DNA of 64,000 nt, from the NCBI RefSeq assembly GCF_020102855.1, contig NZ_JADHZD010000015.1:20201-84200 (forward strand). Direction: 5' to 3'. The stretch is from Nocardioides lacusdianchii. Its GTDB lineage: Bacteria > Actinomycetota > Actinomycetes > Propionibacteriales > Nocardioidaceae. The first letter of the stretch is position 1. Each line of letters opens with the position of its first letter. Made by a program: the position numbers and the translations under genes. Below are positions 1 to 8,678 of this stretch, in pieces. The notes beneath the pieces are model-generated. The model saw only the letters and a list, made by a program, of their open reading frames with translations. It had not been told where the DNA came from and ran no database searches.

Positions 1-222
1 AAGGTCGCGAAGACGTGCGTCGACGTCGGGATCGAGGAGCGCCGTGTGCGGCTGGCGGAGTCCGCTGGCCAGCAGCTGGCGGCGGTGATCCGGTCGGTGC
101 TGGACCAGCTGCTGCTGACGGACGAGCAGCGGTCGTTGGCGCTGCAGGTCGTGCCGAACGAGCTGCGGCGTCTCGCCGGCGATGTCGTGCCCGGTCAGGT
201 CGTCGGCGGAGGTGCGGCATGA
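1..222 (+). CDS. Hypothetical phage protein, 5' partial
   Basis: The reading frame is open from the first base and ends with TGA at 220-222, giving the last 73 residues of a protein. The visible part is rich in Leu, Arg, Glu and Gln (for example LAESAGQQLAAVIRSVL) and looks largely helical. It overlaps the next gene by ATGA, which argues that it is translated and coupled. I recognise no family. It belongs to the small-gene chain upstream of the terminase, where actinophages carry regulatory and accessory genes. Confidence 0.6.
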   Translation, partial: KVAKTCVDVGIEERRVRLAESAGQQLAAVIRSVLDQLLLTDEQRSLALQVVPNELRRLAGDVVPGQVVGGGAA

Positions 223-650
223 CGCGGCCGCTGTTCATCGAGGGCATGCAGGTGTTCGTCTCGCCGGCCCTGCCGACGGTGCCGTCGCACCGTGAGGTCG
301 CGCGCCGCACAGTGCGGCACGGCTACGCCGAGGTGCTGGCGTGGCTCGGCGAGGACGTCGGCCCGGGGCCTGGCGAGGCGACGCACATGGTCGTCGGCGT
401 GGATCCGGCCGGCGGCGCCGGCTGGGTGCCGTCGTGGACGGTGTTCGTGTCGCAGTGGGCGTACGACGCGCTCCGAGCGCGCGCCGACGCTGAGGCCGGC
501 CCGTCGGTGGTGCACGGTATCGACCGGGTCACCGGTGACCACCTCTGCGGCCAGGTCGCCGGCGTCGGGACGGATGCCCTCGAGCCGGGCATGGAGATCT
601 CCTGCCCGCTGTGCCGGCTCGTGATCGAGCGGTGGGTGGTGCTGCCGTGA
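219..650 (+). CDS. Hypothetical phage protein with C-terminal Cys pair
   Basis: This is a 143-residue protein whose ATG at 219 overlaps the stop of the preceding gene (ATGA). A longer upstream extension in the same frame is low-complexity Arg/Ala and is rejected. The last 40 residues hold a His and a single Cys (GDHLC) followed by CPLC, a possible zinc site. No family is recognised. It overlaps the next gene by GTGA, so it sits in a tightly coupled chain of small phage genes. Function unknown. Confidence 0.7.
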   Translation: MTRPLFIEGMQVFVSPALPTVPSHREVARRTVRHGYAEVLAWLGEDVGPGPGEATHMVVGVDPAGGAGWVPSWTVFVSQWAYDALRARADAEAGPSVVHGIDRVTGDHLCGQVAGVGTDALEPGMEISCPLCRLVIERWVVLP

Positions 651-943
651 CCGGCTACTTCCCGGACCCGGGACCGATGTCCGTTGGGCCCGCTCGGGCG
701 TACATGCACGAGCACGAGTGGACCGAGGCCGGCGCGTACCTGAACCCGAATGGCACCTGGTCGGCGCTCTTCACCTGCTCCCTGTGCCCCGACGTCGGGC
801 TCGGCGGTCACGTCGGCCCGATCCCGCCCGGCTACTGCCCGTGCGGCTGGGTGCAACGCGTGCCCGGCCGGAAGCGCTGCGAGGACTGCAAGCGCCCGCT
901 CGACCAGACCACCACCCACCTCGACACCCAGGAGACCCGATGA
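647..943 (+). CDS. Small zinc-ribbon-like phage protein
   Basis: A 98-residue protein starting at GTG 647, inside the GTGA overlap with the gene before it. It carries CSLC, CPCG and CEDC, that is three cysteine pairs, and several His, which is typical of small zinc-ribbon proteins encoded by actinophages. Zinc binding is inferred from the spacing only. It overlaps the next start by ATGA. No enzymatic motif is visible. Confidence 0.7.
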   Translation: MTGYFPDPGPMSVGPARAYMHEHEWTEAGAYLNPNGTWSALFTCSLCPDVGLGGHVGPIPPGYCPCGWVQRVPGRKRCEDCKRPLDQTTTHLDTQETR

Positions 944-1011
944 CCACCACATCCACCACCGCCTACCTGGATGCCAGGCGCGGGAACGAGAGGACAACCG
1001 AAGATGCCTGA
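940..1011 (+). CDS. Possible 23-residue coupling peptide
   Basis: An ATG at 940 in an ATGA overlap opens a 23-codon frame ending at 1011, which itself overlaps the start of the next gene at 1004 by 8 bases. The peptide is Thr-rich and has no recognisable motif. It may be only a translational bridge between its neighbours, or chance. Confidence 0.3.
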   Translation: MTTTSTTAYLDARRGNERTTEDA

Positions 1012-1411
1012 GACCGAGAGCACGCAGCACGCTGGCCTTGACGCCCCCACGACGGCGGTCGTCAACGCGCTCTACCCCAACGAGACGCTGGACGAGATCC
1101 CGCCCACCCCCTGCGACATCCGAGTCCAGACCGCGCGCCAAGCCATCGGCGCGTATCTCGCAGCGATGACCCCCCAGCCCCCCGCCGCACCCGAGACCGA
1201 GACCGACGCGAACGGGCTGACCGACGCCGAGCGCGACCGCCTCCATGACGCGGTGTTCGCCGAGGGGTACGAGCCCGCGTGGAACCCGGTCCTCGCGGAG
1301 GTCGAGCGCATCGTGGCCGAGCGTGTGCGGGTCGTCGAGGCCGAGCGGGATGCGGCACAGCGGATCGCAAGTGCCCTCCGCTCGATTCTCAGTGGCGGTG
1401 GGGCGCGATGA
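1004..1411 (+). CDS. Hypothetical phage protein, helical C terminus
   Basis: A 135-residue protein starting at ATG 1004. The first half is Pro/Thr-rich; the last 60 residues (AEVERIVAERVRVVEAERDA) are charged and heptad-like, suggesting a short coiled coil. It overlaps the next gene by ATGA at 1408. No family recognised; probably an accessory protein of the coupled early block. Confidence 0.65.
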   Translation: MPETESTQHAGLDAPTTAVVNALYPNETLDEIPPTPCDIRVQTARQAIGAYLAAMTPQPPAAPETETDANGLTDAERDRLHDAVFAEGYEPAWNPVLAEVERIVAERVRVVEAERDAAQRIASALRSILSGGGAR

Positions 1412-1833
1412 GCAGCGAGTGCCGCTACCCGTGTAGCTGCGACCGGTTCCCCGAGGAGCACTGCTCCTGCATGGACGGCCACACCCCCGCCCCCGAGCCG
1501 TCCGAGGTGGCTGAGACCACGGCAGGCGAGCGGTGCCCCGGATGCGGGAGCGTCGTCAGCGAACGATTCCAGACCTGCCGCCCGGTCTCCGTGGACGTCA
1601 CTCAGGTCGGCTACCGCTACCTCGCTGGGACGTGGGGCTACTGCCTGCACCTAGGCCGCGATATCAAGACCACCGAGACGCCCCTGCTCGACCGGGTGCG
1701 GCGGGAGGAGGGGGAGCGGATCGCGCAGGCCATCGAGGACGGCTGCGACCTGCCCGCGACCCCCTGCCGCATGTGCCGAGACGCCGCGCTGCTCGCCCGC
1801 GCTGCCTCCGCTGGCCGAGGGGAGGGGCTGTGA
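1408..1833 (+). CDS. Cysteine-rich phage protein
   Basis: A 141-residue protein from ATG 1408 (ATGA overlap). It has an unusual N-terminal cysteine cluster (CRYPCSCDRF, HCSC), a CPGC pair near residue 43 and a CRMC pair near residue 119. The CPGC and CRMC pairs could each bind zinc; the N-terminal cluster could bind another metal. These are inferences from spacing. No family is recognised. Its stop overlaps a GTG at 1830. Confidence 0.65.
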   Translation: MSSECRYPCSCDRFPEEHCSCMDGHTPAPEPSEVAETTAGERCPGCGSVVSERFQTCRPVSVDVTQVGYRYLAGTWGYCLHLGRDIKTTETPLLDRVRREEGERIAQAIEDGCDLPATPCRMCRDAALLARAASAGRGEGL

Positions 1834-1883
1834 CCCCTGACCCCGAGCTGCTCGACCGGATCCGCGAGCAGGTGCCCGCATGA
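1830..1883 (+). CDS. Possible 17-residue peptide
   Basis: A GTG at 1830 in a GTGA overlap opens 17 codons that end in an ATGA overlap with the next gene at 1880. The perfect overlaps at both ends argue for ribosome passage through the frame, but the peptide is too short to judge and may serve only for coupling. Confidence 0.25.
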   Translation: MTPDPELLDRIREQVPA

Positions 1884-2245
1884 GCCGCCCGTGGAGGGGC
1901 CTCGCCGCGGTCGCCGCCGACGCCGACACCGCAACAGAAGCCCTCATCGAGTTCAACACCCCCGAGTGGGAAGCGCTCAAGCAGTGGTGCGAGTTCCACG
2001 CCATCGACCCACACGCCGTGCTCGCCGGCACCCGGATCAGCCGCGACGAGTGCGGCCGCTGCATCCGCTACGTCGGTCTCGTCCTCGACGACCAGGGCCG
2101 CAAGCAGTACGACGGCGACCCCGAACTCGGCCGGATCCGCACCGCGCCGATGGTCGAGCAGGGCGAAGCACCGCCGCTGCCGTTCCCTGACTCCATCGCC
2201 GCGCTCCTCCGACCATCCCGACCGAGCACCCCGGAGACCACGTGA
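1880..2245 (+). CDS. Hypothetical phage protein
   Basis: A 121-residue protein from ATG 1880. It has a CGRC pair in the middle (DECGRCIRYVGLV), an acidic N-terminal half and a Pro-rich C terminus. No family is recognised. It is in the coupled gene chain, overlapping the next start at 2242 by GTGA. Confidence 0.6.
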   Translation: MSRPWRGLAAVAADADTATEALIEFNTPEWEALKQWCEFHAIDPHAVLAGTRISRDECGRCIRYVGLVLDDQGRKQYDGDPELGRIRTAPMVEQGEAPPLPFPDSIAALLRPSRPSTPETT

Positions 2246-2466
2246 CCGACGAACGCTCCTGCCCACACGACCAGTCGCAGCCCGTAGAGGTCCGCTCCCG
2301 CGAGACCGGCGCCACCGAGGTTGTCGCCCGGATCTGCACCGCCTGCCTCACGCAGCTCCCCGCCGCGTGGGGCTGCACCGCCTGCGAGTGGACCGAAGAA
2401 CCCCGCCGGCTCTGCGACCCCGCCCCGACCCTGATCCTCGCCCGACCATGCCAGGAGCACGCGTGA
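2242..2466 (+). CDS. Small zinc-ribbon-like phage protein
   Basis: A 74-residue protein from GTG 2242. Cysteines occur as CTAC near residue 33 and CTAC near residue 46, with flanking CPHD and LCDP, a zinc-ribbon-like arrangement. It overlaps both neighbours by GTGA. Function unknown; small zinc proteins of this size in phages often bind nucleic acid or protein partners. Confidence 0.6.
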   Translation: MTDERSCPHDQSQPVEVRSRETGATEVVARICTACLTQLPAAWGCTACEWTEEPRRLCDPAPTLILARPCQEHA

Positions 2467-3776
2467 CCGACCACCGCCCGCCCGCCTGCCACTACGACCG
2501 CCACCTCGGCGAGCGCGTCACAGGCGAGCACCGCGACGACTGCCCCAACCCCACCGGCCACCGCGGCTGCGTCCCCTGCACCGCACCCCACTGTGTCGTC
2601 TGCGGCCGCAACCACGCCACCAACGACCAGCCCCTCACCTGCCCCACCTGCCAGCACGCCGTCGACCAGGACCTGAAGGACATCACCACGGCGTACGACG
2701 AGCTCGCCGCCGAGGCGACCGACGGTGGTGGTGACGGCCGCCTCGTCGCCGCCGCACCGATCCCCGGCGGGACTGCCCAGGTCCTCCGCGGCCCCACCGT
2801 CCTCGTCGCCGCCATGCGCACGTACGCCGGCTACACCGACGAGAACTACCTCGAGGACCACCACGCCTCCGACCCACTCCCCCCGCTCGCCGTCCTCGCC
2901 CACTGGGAGGACCAGTACCGCACCTGGCTCGGCCACACCCCCGCCGCCATCGCGACCGTCGGCTCCTGCGTGGACTACCTCCGCACCCAGCTGCCCCACC
3001 TCGCCCAGCAGCCCGACGGCCCCGACTGGCCGGCCTTCACCCGCGAGGTCCGCGACCTGAGGGCGCGCCTCGAGCGCGCGCTGCACGACGAACGCGAACC
3101 CGAGCGCGGCGTCGAGTGCTTCGAGTGCGGCGACACGCTGCAGCGCCGGTGGCGTCGACCAGCACGGTGCACCCACTCCACGCCCGCGCGCCGCGAGCTG
3201 CGCCGGTGGGCCCGCCTCGGCTACCCCGAGGCACTGACCGTCGCGGACGTCCGGGCGGCGTACGTGCCGTGCGGGAAGTGCGACCAGGGCGGCATCGAGG
3301 ACCCGTCGGCCGGGCAGTCGTGGGAGTGCCCGGGTTGCCGGAAGGCGTACGACCCGGGCGAGTACGCCACCGCCGTACGCCGCGACCTGCTCACGAAGGG
3401 CGCGAACGGTGACGGGTGGACCCACGTCTCGATGGCCGCCACCGCGGCATCGGAGATCACCGACGGCCTGGTGCTGGCCGGCACCGTGCGCAAGTGGATG
3501 GACCGCAACAAGGTCGCGTCGTGCTGCGTGTGGGAGCCGGGCAAGACGTGGGGCATGCGGCTGGTGTTCTGGCCGGACGTCGCCGACGCCGCGCTCGACC
3601 TCAACCGTCGGGTGGCGGCCGCGCGGCTCGAGCAGCAGCGGCGAGCGCGGGAGCACGAGGCGTGGTCGGACGCGGTATCCGCCGGCGAGGACCCGAAGGC
3701 GGCCGGCGTACGGCTCGGTCTCGCGCCGGCGCGGGTGCGGTCGTTCATCGAGGAGCACGACCGGCTGGGCGCATGA
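2463..3776 (+). CDS. Large multi-zinc-finger phage protein
   Basis: A 437-residue protein from GTG 2463. The N terminus has closely spaced pairs (CVPC, CVVC, CPTC). The centre carries CFECGD, and CGKC followed 17 residues later by CPGC, a four-cysteine zinc-ribbon. The C-terminal 120 residues resemble a helix-turn-helix region that reads a condition and ends in a basic helix (QQRRAREHEAW) and a second HTH-like unit (AAGVRLGLAPARVRSFI). This suggests a DNA-binding role, perhaps late gene control just upstream of the terminase, but that is inference. No exact family is recognised. Confidence 0.65.
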   Translation: MTDHRPPACHYDRHLGERVTGEHRDDCPNPTGHRGCVPCTAPHCVVCGRNHATNDQPLTCPTCQHAVDQDLKDITTAYDELAAEATDGGGDGRLVAAAPIPGGTAQVLRGPTVLVAAMRTYAGYTDENYLEDHHASDPLPPLAVLAHWEDQYRTWLGHTPAAIATVGSCVDYLRTQLPHLAQQPDGPDWPAFTREVRDLRARLERALHDEREPERGVECFECGDTLQRRWRRPARCTHSTPARRELRRWARLGYPEALTVADVRAAYVPCGKCDQGGIEDPSAGQSWECPGCRKAYDPGEYATAVRRDLLTKGANGDGWTHVSMAATAASEITDGLVLAGTVRKWMDRNKVASCCVWEPGKTWGMRLVFWPDVADAALDLNRRVAAARLEQQRRAREHEAWSDAVSAGEDPKAAGVRLGLAPARVRSFIEEHDRLGA

Positions 3777-4123
3777 GCGTCCTGTCGGTGGATGTCGGCG
3801 AGCCCGGGCATGATGTCGCCATGACGAGCGACGGGGAGCCGCATACCGACCGGCACCAGCTGGACACAGTAAAGATCCTGTTGATCGCCGTCGTGGGCGT
3901 GCTCCTCACGATCGCTATCGCGTACGCCACCTGGTGGCACTCCGACCTCAGCGTCAGCGAGTTCCCGTCATGGCTCGAAGCCTGGGCGACCGTGGCCGCT
4001 GTCGGCGCTGCGATCGTCGGTGGCTTCTACGCCGCTCGCGCGTTCAGCCTCGAACGGCAGCGCGACTGGCGGCGCGACGAGGACAACCGCATCGCGCAGG
4101 CGTCCCTAGTGGCTGCGTGGTGA
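3773..4123 (+). CDS. Small membrane protein
   Basis: A 116-residue protein from ATG 3773 (ATGA overlap); an internal ATG at 3821 is an alternative start. It has two hydrophobic segments, around residues 34-52 (ILLIAVVGVLLTIAIAYAT) and 70-90 (WATVAAVGAAIVGGFYAA), then a charged Arg/Asp-rich tail. It looks like a two-pass membrane protein with the C terminus in the cytoplasm. It is the last gene before the terminator-like hairpin at 4176. No family recognised. Confidence 0.6.
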   Translation: MSVLSVDVGEPGHDVAMTSDGEPHTDRHQLDTVKILLIAVVGVLLTIAIAYATWWHSDLSVSEFPSWLEAWATVAAVGAAIVGGFYAARAFSLERQRDWRRDEDNRIAQASLVAAW

Positions 4124-4175
4124 CCCTCTCGCGAGAAAGTTGACGGCGGGGCTCGTTCTGGTGTCTCATGTCCTC

Positions 4176-4213
4176 AAGAACCCCCTACCCAAATCCCGGT
4201 AGCAGGGGTTCTT
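4176..4213 (+). terminator. Hairpin between early block and terminase
   Basis: AAGAACCCC (4176-4184) pairs with GGGGTTCTT (4205-4213), and CTACC (4185-4189) pairs with GGTAG (4198-4202) inside it, leaving a small CA bulge and an 8-nt loop. This 14-bp stem sits in the only real gap (4124-4235) between the small-gene chain and the packaging genes. There is no T-run, so it may be a weak terminator, an antitermination site or an mRNA processing signal. Confidence 0.5.
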
Positions 4214-4235
4214 CGCACGTCCGGAGGTGCGCACG

Positions 4236-5765
4236 ATGACCACCACCTCTGACCCGCTCAACGTGTGGGAGCACGCCGCCCGGGCGTTCGAGCTCCGCGC
4301 CCCCGACCCCGTCCGCGACAAGGCCGACGAGGACTCCTGGCGCACACCCGGCACCCTCGCGAAGCGCCTCAACCCCGCGACCGTCCAGACCCCGGCCCTC
4401 GACTGCGTCGACGCCGCCCTCGAGCGCGTGCGGAACACCCCCGACGGCCGGCTCATCATCACGATGCCCCCACAGGAAGGGAAGTCCACCCGGGTCGCCA
4501 AGGACTTCGTGCTCCACGACCTCAAGCAACGACCGTGGACCCGCATCGTCGGCGCCTCCTACGGCCAGGGCCTCGCGAACCGCAACGGCCGCTCCATCCG
4601 CAACACGATCAAGTCCAACCCCGAACTCGGCATGACGCTCGCGGTCGACAACGGCTCCGCGTCCGAGTGGCAGCTCGACGGCCGCGACGGCGGCCTCGTC
4701 AGCGTGGGCATCGGCGCCGGCCTCACCGGCCGCCCCGCGGACCTGATGGTCATCGACGACCCGATCAAGGACCGCAAGGAAGCCGACTCCGAGGTCTACC
4801 GCCAGGCGGTGTGGGATTGGTGGACCGACGTCGCGTCCACCCGACTCGCGCCCGGTGCGCCGGTCGTGGTGATCCTCACCAGGTGGCATGAGGACGACTT
4901 CGCAGGCCGGCTCCTCGCCGCCGAAGACGGGCACCTGTGGGAGGTCCTCAACATCCCCGCCCAGGCCGACCACGACCCGGAGAAGGGCGAGACAGACCCC
5001 CTAGGCCGGGCGCCGGGCGAGTTCCTCGAGTCCGCGCGCGGGCGTACGCCGGCGCAGTGGGAGGCGATCCGCACCCGCGTCGGGACCAGGACGTGGAACG
5101 CGCTCTACCAGGGCCGCCCCTCCTCGGCCGAGGGCAGCATGTTCAAGCGGGACTGGTGGCAGCGGTACGACCAGCTGCCGTGGGTGCAGCGCGAGGACGG
5201 CGCCCGGGTGATCGTGGGGCACTTCGACGAGCTCCTCATCAGCTGGGACATGACGTTCAAGAAGACCGAGGGCACCGACTACGTCGCCGGGCACGTGTGG
5301 ATGCGCCGCGGCGCCGACGCGTTCCTGCTCGACCGGATGCACGGACGGATGGACTTCGTCGACACCCTCGCCGCGTTCAAGGCGTTGGCCGCGCGGTGGC
5401 CGCAGGCGGTGCTGAAGCTCGTTGAGGACAAGGCCAACGGGCCCGCGGTGATCTCGATGCTCGCCCGGACCGTGCCGGGCATCGTGCCGGTGGAGCCGGA
5501 CGGCGGGAAGGAAGCCCGCGCTGCCGCGGTGTCGCCGCTCGTCGAGGCCCGCAACGTGTGGCTCCCCGACAGTGAGCTGGCGCCGTGGGCCGACGACGTG
5601 ATCGAAGAGGCGGCCGGGTTCCCGACTGCCGCGCATGACGACGACGTCGACGCGATGTCGCAGGCGCTGAACCGGCTGATCCTGCAGCCCCTCCTCGAGG
5701 GCGGGATCGTGACCGCGGAGGACCTCGACGAGGAGCTCGCGGACTTCGGCTCCTACGTCCCCTGA
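4236..5765 (+). CDS. terL: Phage terminase large subunit
   Basis: The motor-nuclease that cuts and packages phage DNA into proheads. In the 509-residue product, residues 77-85 (MPPQEGKST) form a variant Walker A, 169-176 (DLMVIDDP) the Walker B with catalytic acid, and VVILTRWHEDD near 210 the coupling motif. The C-terminal RNase H-like nuclease has its acidic residues in LLISWDMTFKK, LVEDKANG and DDDVDAMSQAL. ATG 4236 is chosen over in-frame GTG 4227 because GGAGG at 4223-4227 gives correct spacing only to the ATG. No small subunit is recognisable upstream. Portal and head genes follow directly. Confidence 0.95.
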   Translation: MTTTSDPLNVWEHAARAFELRAPDPVRDKADEDSWRTPGTLAKRLNPATVQTPALDCVDAALERVRNTPDGRLIITMPPQEGKSTRVAKDFVLHDLKQRPWTRIVGASYGQGLANRNGRSIRNTIKSNPELGMTLAVDNGSASEWQLDGRDGGLVSVGIGAGLTGRPADLMVIDDPIKDRKEADSEVYRQAVWDWWTDVASTRLAPGAPVVVILTRWHEDDFAGRLLAAEDGHLWEVLNIPAQADHDPEKGETDPLGRAPGEFLESARGRTPAQWEAIRTRVGTRTWNALYQGRPSSAEGSMFKRDWWQRYDQLPWVQREDGARVIVGHFDELLISWDMTFKKTEGTDYVAGHVWMRRGADAFLLDRMHGRMDFVDTLAAFKALAARWPQAVLKLVEDKANGPAVISMLARTVPGIVPVEPDGGKEARAAAVSPLVEARNVWLPDSELAPWADDVIEEAAGFPTAAHDDDVDAMSQALNRLILQPLLEGGIVTAEDLDEELADFGSYVP

Positions 5766-5834
5766 CCTGCTAAAGATCCGCCGATCTCACCGAGATGGCC
5801 GGAAGTTGAGCAACCCGAGAGGCGGTGACACCCC

Positions 5835-7397
5835 GTGCCCGACACCACCGCCCCCGCAGTCGAGAACCTCCAGGAACAGCTCCGCGCCGAGCAGGAGAGC
5901 AACCTCCTCGCCCAGGAAGCGATCGCCGACCTCACCATGCAGCTCGAGGACCGCGGCTGGCGCGCGCTGTCCCACGGCGTCGCCGACGAGTTCACCGCCG
6001 ACGGCCGCCGCCGAGTCGCCGCAGCGTGCCGCACCATGGCCGTGTCCAACCCCCTCGTGAAGCGCGGCCTCCAGCTCCGCATCGGCTACATCTGGGGCCA
6101 GGGCCTCGAGGTCGCCGCCCAGGTCCGCGACGACGAGGCCCTGCAAGCCCAGGTCAACGACCTCCTCGCCGACTTCGAGACCGACAACGACCGCTCCCTC
6201 ACCGGCTCCCAGGCCCAAGAAGAGCTCGAGCGGGCCCTCGGCACCGACGGCAACGTGTTCCTCGCCTGCTTCACCAGCCCCCTCGTCGGGCGCGTGCAGG
6301 TCCGGTCCACCCCGACCGACGAGATCGTCGACATCATCACCAACCCCGACGACCGCGACGACCCGTGGTTCTACGTCCGCGAGTACGTCGAGACCACCCT
6401 CGAGGCCGGGTACGGCACCGGCACCACCCGTGCCCGCCGGCAGACCCGGAAGGTCGTGCACCCCGCGCTCGGCTACCGGCCCGCGACCCGCATCAAGTCG
6501 CTGAACGGCCACGAGGTCCGCTGGGACGCCCCGATCCTGCACGTGTCGGTCAACCGCCTCGACGGCTGGCAGTACGGCGTCCCCGACGCCTACGTCGCGA
6601 TCGCCTACGCCCGCATGTACCGCGACTTCCTCGTCGACTGGGCCGGCCTCACGAAGGCGCTGTCGAAGATCGCGTACAAGATGACCGGCGACACCCGCTC
6701 CCGCGCCGCCCGCGCCGCATCGTCTGCCCGCGCAGCCGCGGCCGCGTCGCCCGACGGGCTTGCCGGTGCCGGGCAGGCCGCTGTCCTCGGCCCCGGGCAG
6801 GGGCTGGAGGCGGTGTCGAAGTCCGGCGCGACCATCGACTCTCAGTCCGGGAAGCCACTCGCTGCGATGGTCGCCGCGGGCATGGGCGTCCCGGTCACGA
6901 TGCTGCTCGCCGACCCCGGCGTGTCCGGTGCCCGCGCGACCGCGGAGACCCTCGACCGGCCCACCATTCTCGAGATGGGGATGCGCAGGCTGCTGTGGCA
7001 GGCGGCGTTCGAGCGGATCGTGCGGCACGTCATCACCGCCGCCGTCGAGGCCCCCCGCGGCCGCCTCACCGGGACCACCCTCGTCGACGACTGGGGCCTG
7101 AAGCACACGATCCTCGGCGGCGGCGTCGAGCCCACGCTGGACTTCACCTGGCCGCCGCTGGCCGACCTGGACCCGGTGAAGCTCGTCGAGGCGATCGTGA
7201 ACGCCGACGGGACCGGGAAGGTCCCGCCGCTGACCACGGTCCGGCTGCTCCTCAACGCCCTCGGGGTGAAGGACGTCGACGAGGTGATGAAGAAGGTCAC
7301 CGACGAGGACGGCGCCTTCATCGACCCCGAGGCCACCGCCGGCGACGCCGCGGCGCAGCGGTTCCGCCGCGGTCAGGACCCCACGGGAGCCCTGTGA
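5835..7397 (+). CDS. Phage portal protein
   Basis: A 520-residue protein in the position expected for the dodecameric portal through which DNA enters the head. The N-terminal 40 residues form an acidic coiled-coil-like helix (VENLQEQLRAEQESNLLAQE). Portal-like signatures include NPLVKRGLQLRIGYIWGQG, a conserved WFYVREYV segment and an Ala-rich region around residues 300-330 before the clip/wing part. It starts at GTG 5835 with a GAGAGGCGG element 11-19 bases upstream. It follows the terminase by 69 bases and its stop overlaps the next ATG. Confidence 0.9.
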   Translation: MPDTTAPAVENLQEQLRAEQESNLLAQEAIADLTMQLEDRGWRALSHGVADEFTADGRRRVAAACRTMAVSNPLVKRGLQLRIGYIWGQGLEVAAQVRDDEALQAQVNDLLADFETDNDRSLTGSQAQEELERALGTDGNVFLACFTSPLVGRVQVRSTPTDEIVDIITNPDDRDDPWFYVREYVETTLEAGYGTGTTRARRQTRKVVHPALGYRPATRIKSLNGHEVRWDAPILHVSVNRLDGWQYGVPDAYVAIAYARMYRDFLVDWAGLTKALSKIAYKMTGDTRSRAARAASSARAAAAASPDGLAGAGQAAVLGPGQGLEAVSKSGATIDSQSGKPLAAMVAAGMGVPVTMLLADPGVSGARATAETLDRPTILEMGMRRLLWQAAFERIVRHVITAAVEAPRGRLTGTTLVDDWGLKHTILGGGVEPTLDFTWPPLADLDPVKLVEAIVNADGTGKVPPLTTVRLLLNALGVKDVDEVMKKVTDEDGAFIDPEATAGDAAAQRFRRGQDPTGAL

Positions 7398-7609
7398 TGG
7401 GGCGCCGTACCCTCCGCGTCACCACCGAGCTCATCGGCGTCGAGGTCGGGCACTGGTGCAACCGCTGCCTCACGTCCGCCGGGATCCGCGTGCGCTACGC
7501 CGTGACGGTTGGGCCTTCGCTGTGCTTCCACACCGCGACCGCCTGCCAGGACTGCGAGCACGACGACGTCGAACTCGTCGACGCGCCCACCACGATCTGG
7601 CAGTCCTGA
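7397..7609 (+). CDS. Small zinc-ribbon protein in head module
   Basis: A 70-residue protein whose ATG at 7397 overlaps the portal stop (TGATG). It has CNRC near residue 22 and CQDC near residue 51, separated by about 26 residues, the standard layout of a single zinc ribbon. It lies between the portal and MuF genes, a place where many actinophages carry a small unknown gene. Function unknown. Confidence 0.7.
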   Translation: MGRRTLRVTTELIGVEVGHWCNRCLTSAGIRVRYAVTVGPSLCFHTATACQDCEHDDVELVDAPTTIWQS

Positions 7610-7610
7610 C

Positions 7611-8678
7611 GTGCCGATCACCGACCGCACCCTGCGCCTCGAGCAGGACCTCCGCGACGCCCTCCAGGCCATCACCGACGCCCAGACCCGCGACCTGGTC
7701 CGCGCCTGGGCCATCGCGTGGGACGAGATCGCACCCGACCTCACCGCCGCGCTCCTCGAGCAGCTCGTCGCCGGCGAGCAGATCTCCCGCGCGCAGCTGC
7801 TCCGCTCCACCCGCCTCCGTGCGGCCCTCGCGGTCGTAGCCGACCAACTGCAGGACCTCGCCGCGGCGTCACAGGTCCGGATCGTGGGCGACCTGCAGGC
7901 CGTGGTCGACACTGCCGGCGCCGCGCAGGCGTCTGTCATCGACTCCCAGCTGCCGGTGAACTTCATGTCCCCCGACGACCTCGCCACCTGGTCACGCGTC
8001 GACGCCGACCAGATCACCGCGATCGTCGCCCGTGCCACCGAGCAGATCACCTCGCTCCACAAGCCTCTCGCGCCGGCCGCGTACGACGTCGTGCGCCGTG
8101 AGCTCATCCGTGGTGTCGCCGCAGGGTCCAACCCCCGCGAGACCGCGCGCCGCATGGTCCGCCGCGCCGAGCGGGTCGGGTTCAACGGCGGCCTCACCCG
8201 GGCGCTGGTCATCAGCCGCACCGAGACCCTCGACGCCCACCGCGAGGCCGCCCGGGTCGGCCGAATGGCGCACGCCGACGTGCTCGACGGCTGGACCTGG
8301 CTGGCCAGACTCGACGCGCGCACCTGCCCGTCGTGCTGGGCGCAGCACGGGACCGTCCGCCCGGTCGACGAGCAGGGCCCGAACGACCACCAGCAGGGCC
8401 GCTGCACCGCGGTCCCGACTACGAAGAGCTGGGCCGACCTCGGGATCGACATCGAGGAGCCTCCGTCGCTGCTGCCCGACGCGGCGACCCGGTTCGCAGC
8501 CCTGTCCCCCGCGGCTCAGCGTGAGGTCCTCGGCCCCGCCCGGCACGCGGCGTGGGCGCGCGGGGAGTTCCCGATGGACGCCTGGTCGGTGCGGCGTACG
8601 ACGGACGGGTGGCGCGACTCCTACGGGGTGGCGCCGGCACCGCCGAGCGGCGGCCGGTCGTCGCGCACCGCAGCCTGA
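7611..8678 (+). CDS. MuF-like capsid morphogenesis protein
   Basis: A 355-residue homologue of the phage Mu gpF family, minor head proteins that ride in the capsid and often act in head assembly. The diagnostic region lies at residues 200-270: ISRTETLDAHREAAR, DGWTWLARLDARTCPSCWAQHGT, then the His/Cys-rich DHQQGRCTAVP. The N-terminal half is helical. It starts at GTG 7611, one base after the previous stop. A short antisense gene overlaps its last 58 bases. Confidence 0.88.
   Translation: MPITDRTLRLEQDLRDALQAITDAQTRDLVRAWAIAWDEIAPDLTAALLEQLVAGEQISRAQLLRSTRLRAALAVVADQLQDLAAASQVRIVGDLQAVVDTAGAAQASVIDSQLPVNFMSPDDLATWSRVDADQITAIVARATEQITSLHKPLAPAAYDVVRRELIRGVAAGSNPRETARRMVRRAERVGFNGGLTRALVISRTETLDAHREAARVGRMAHADVLDGWTWLARLDARTCPSCWAQHGTVRPVDEQGPNDHQQGRCTAVPTTKSWADLGIDIEEPPSLLPDAATRFAALSPAAQREVLGPARHAAWARGEFPMDAWSVRRTTDGWRDSYGVAPAPPSGGRSSRTAA

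Noticed and set aside
2037..3758. 573-residue minus-strand open frame opposite the multi-zinc-finger gene
   Set aside because: Low-complexity Gly/Val/Arg shadow of the + strand gene in a GC-rich genome; no motif and no ribosome binding site.
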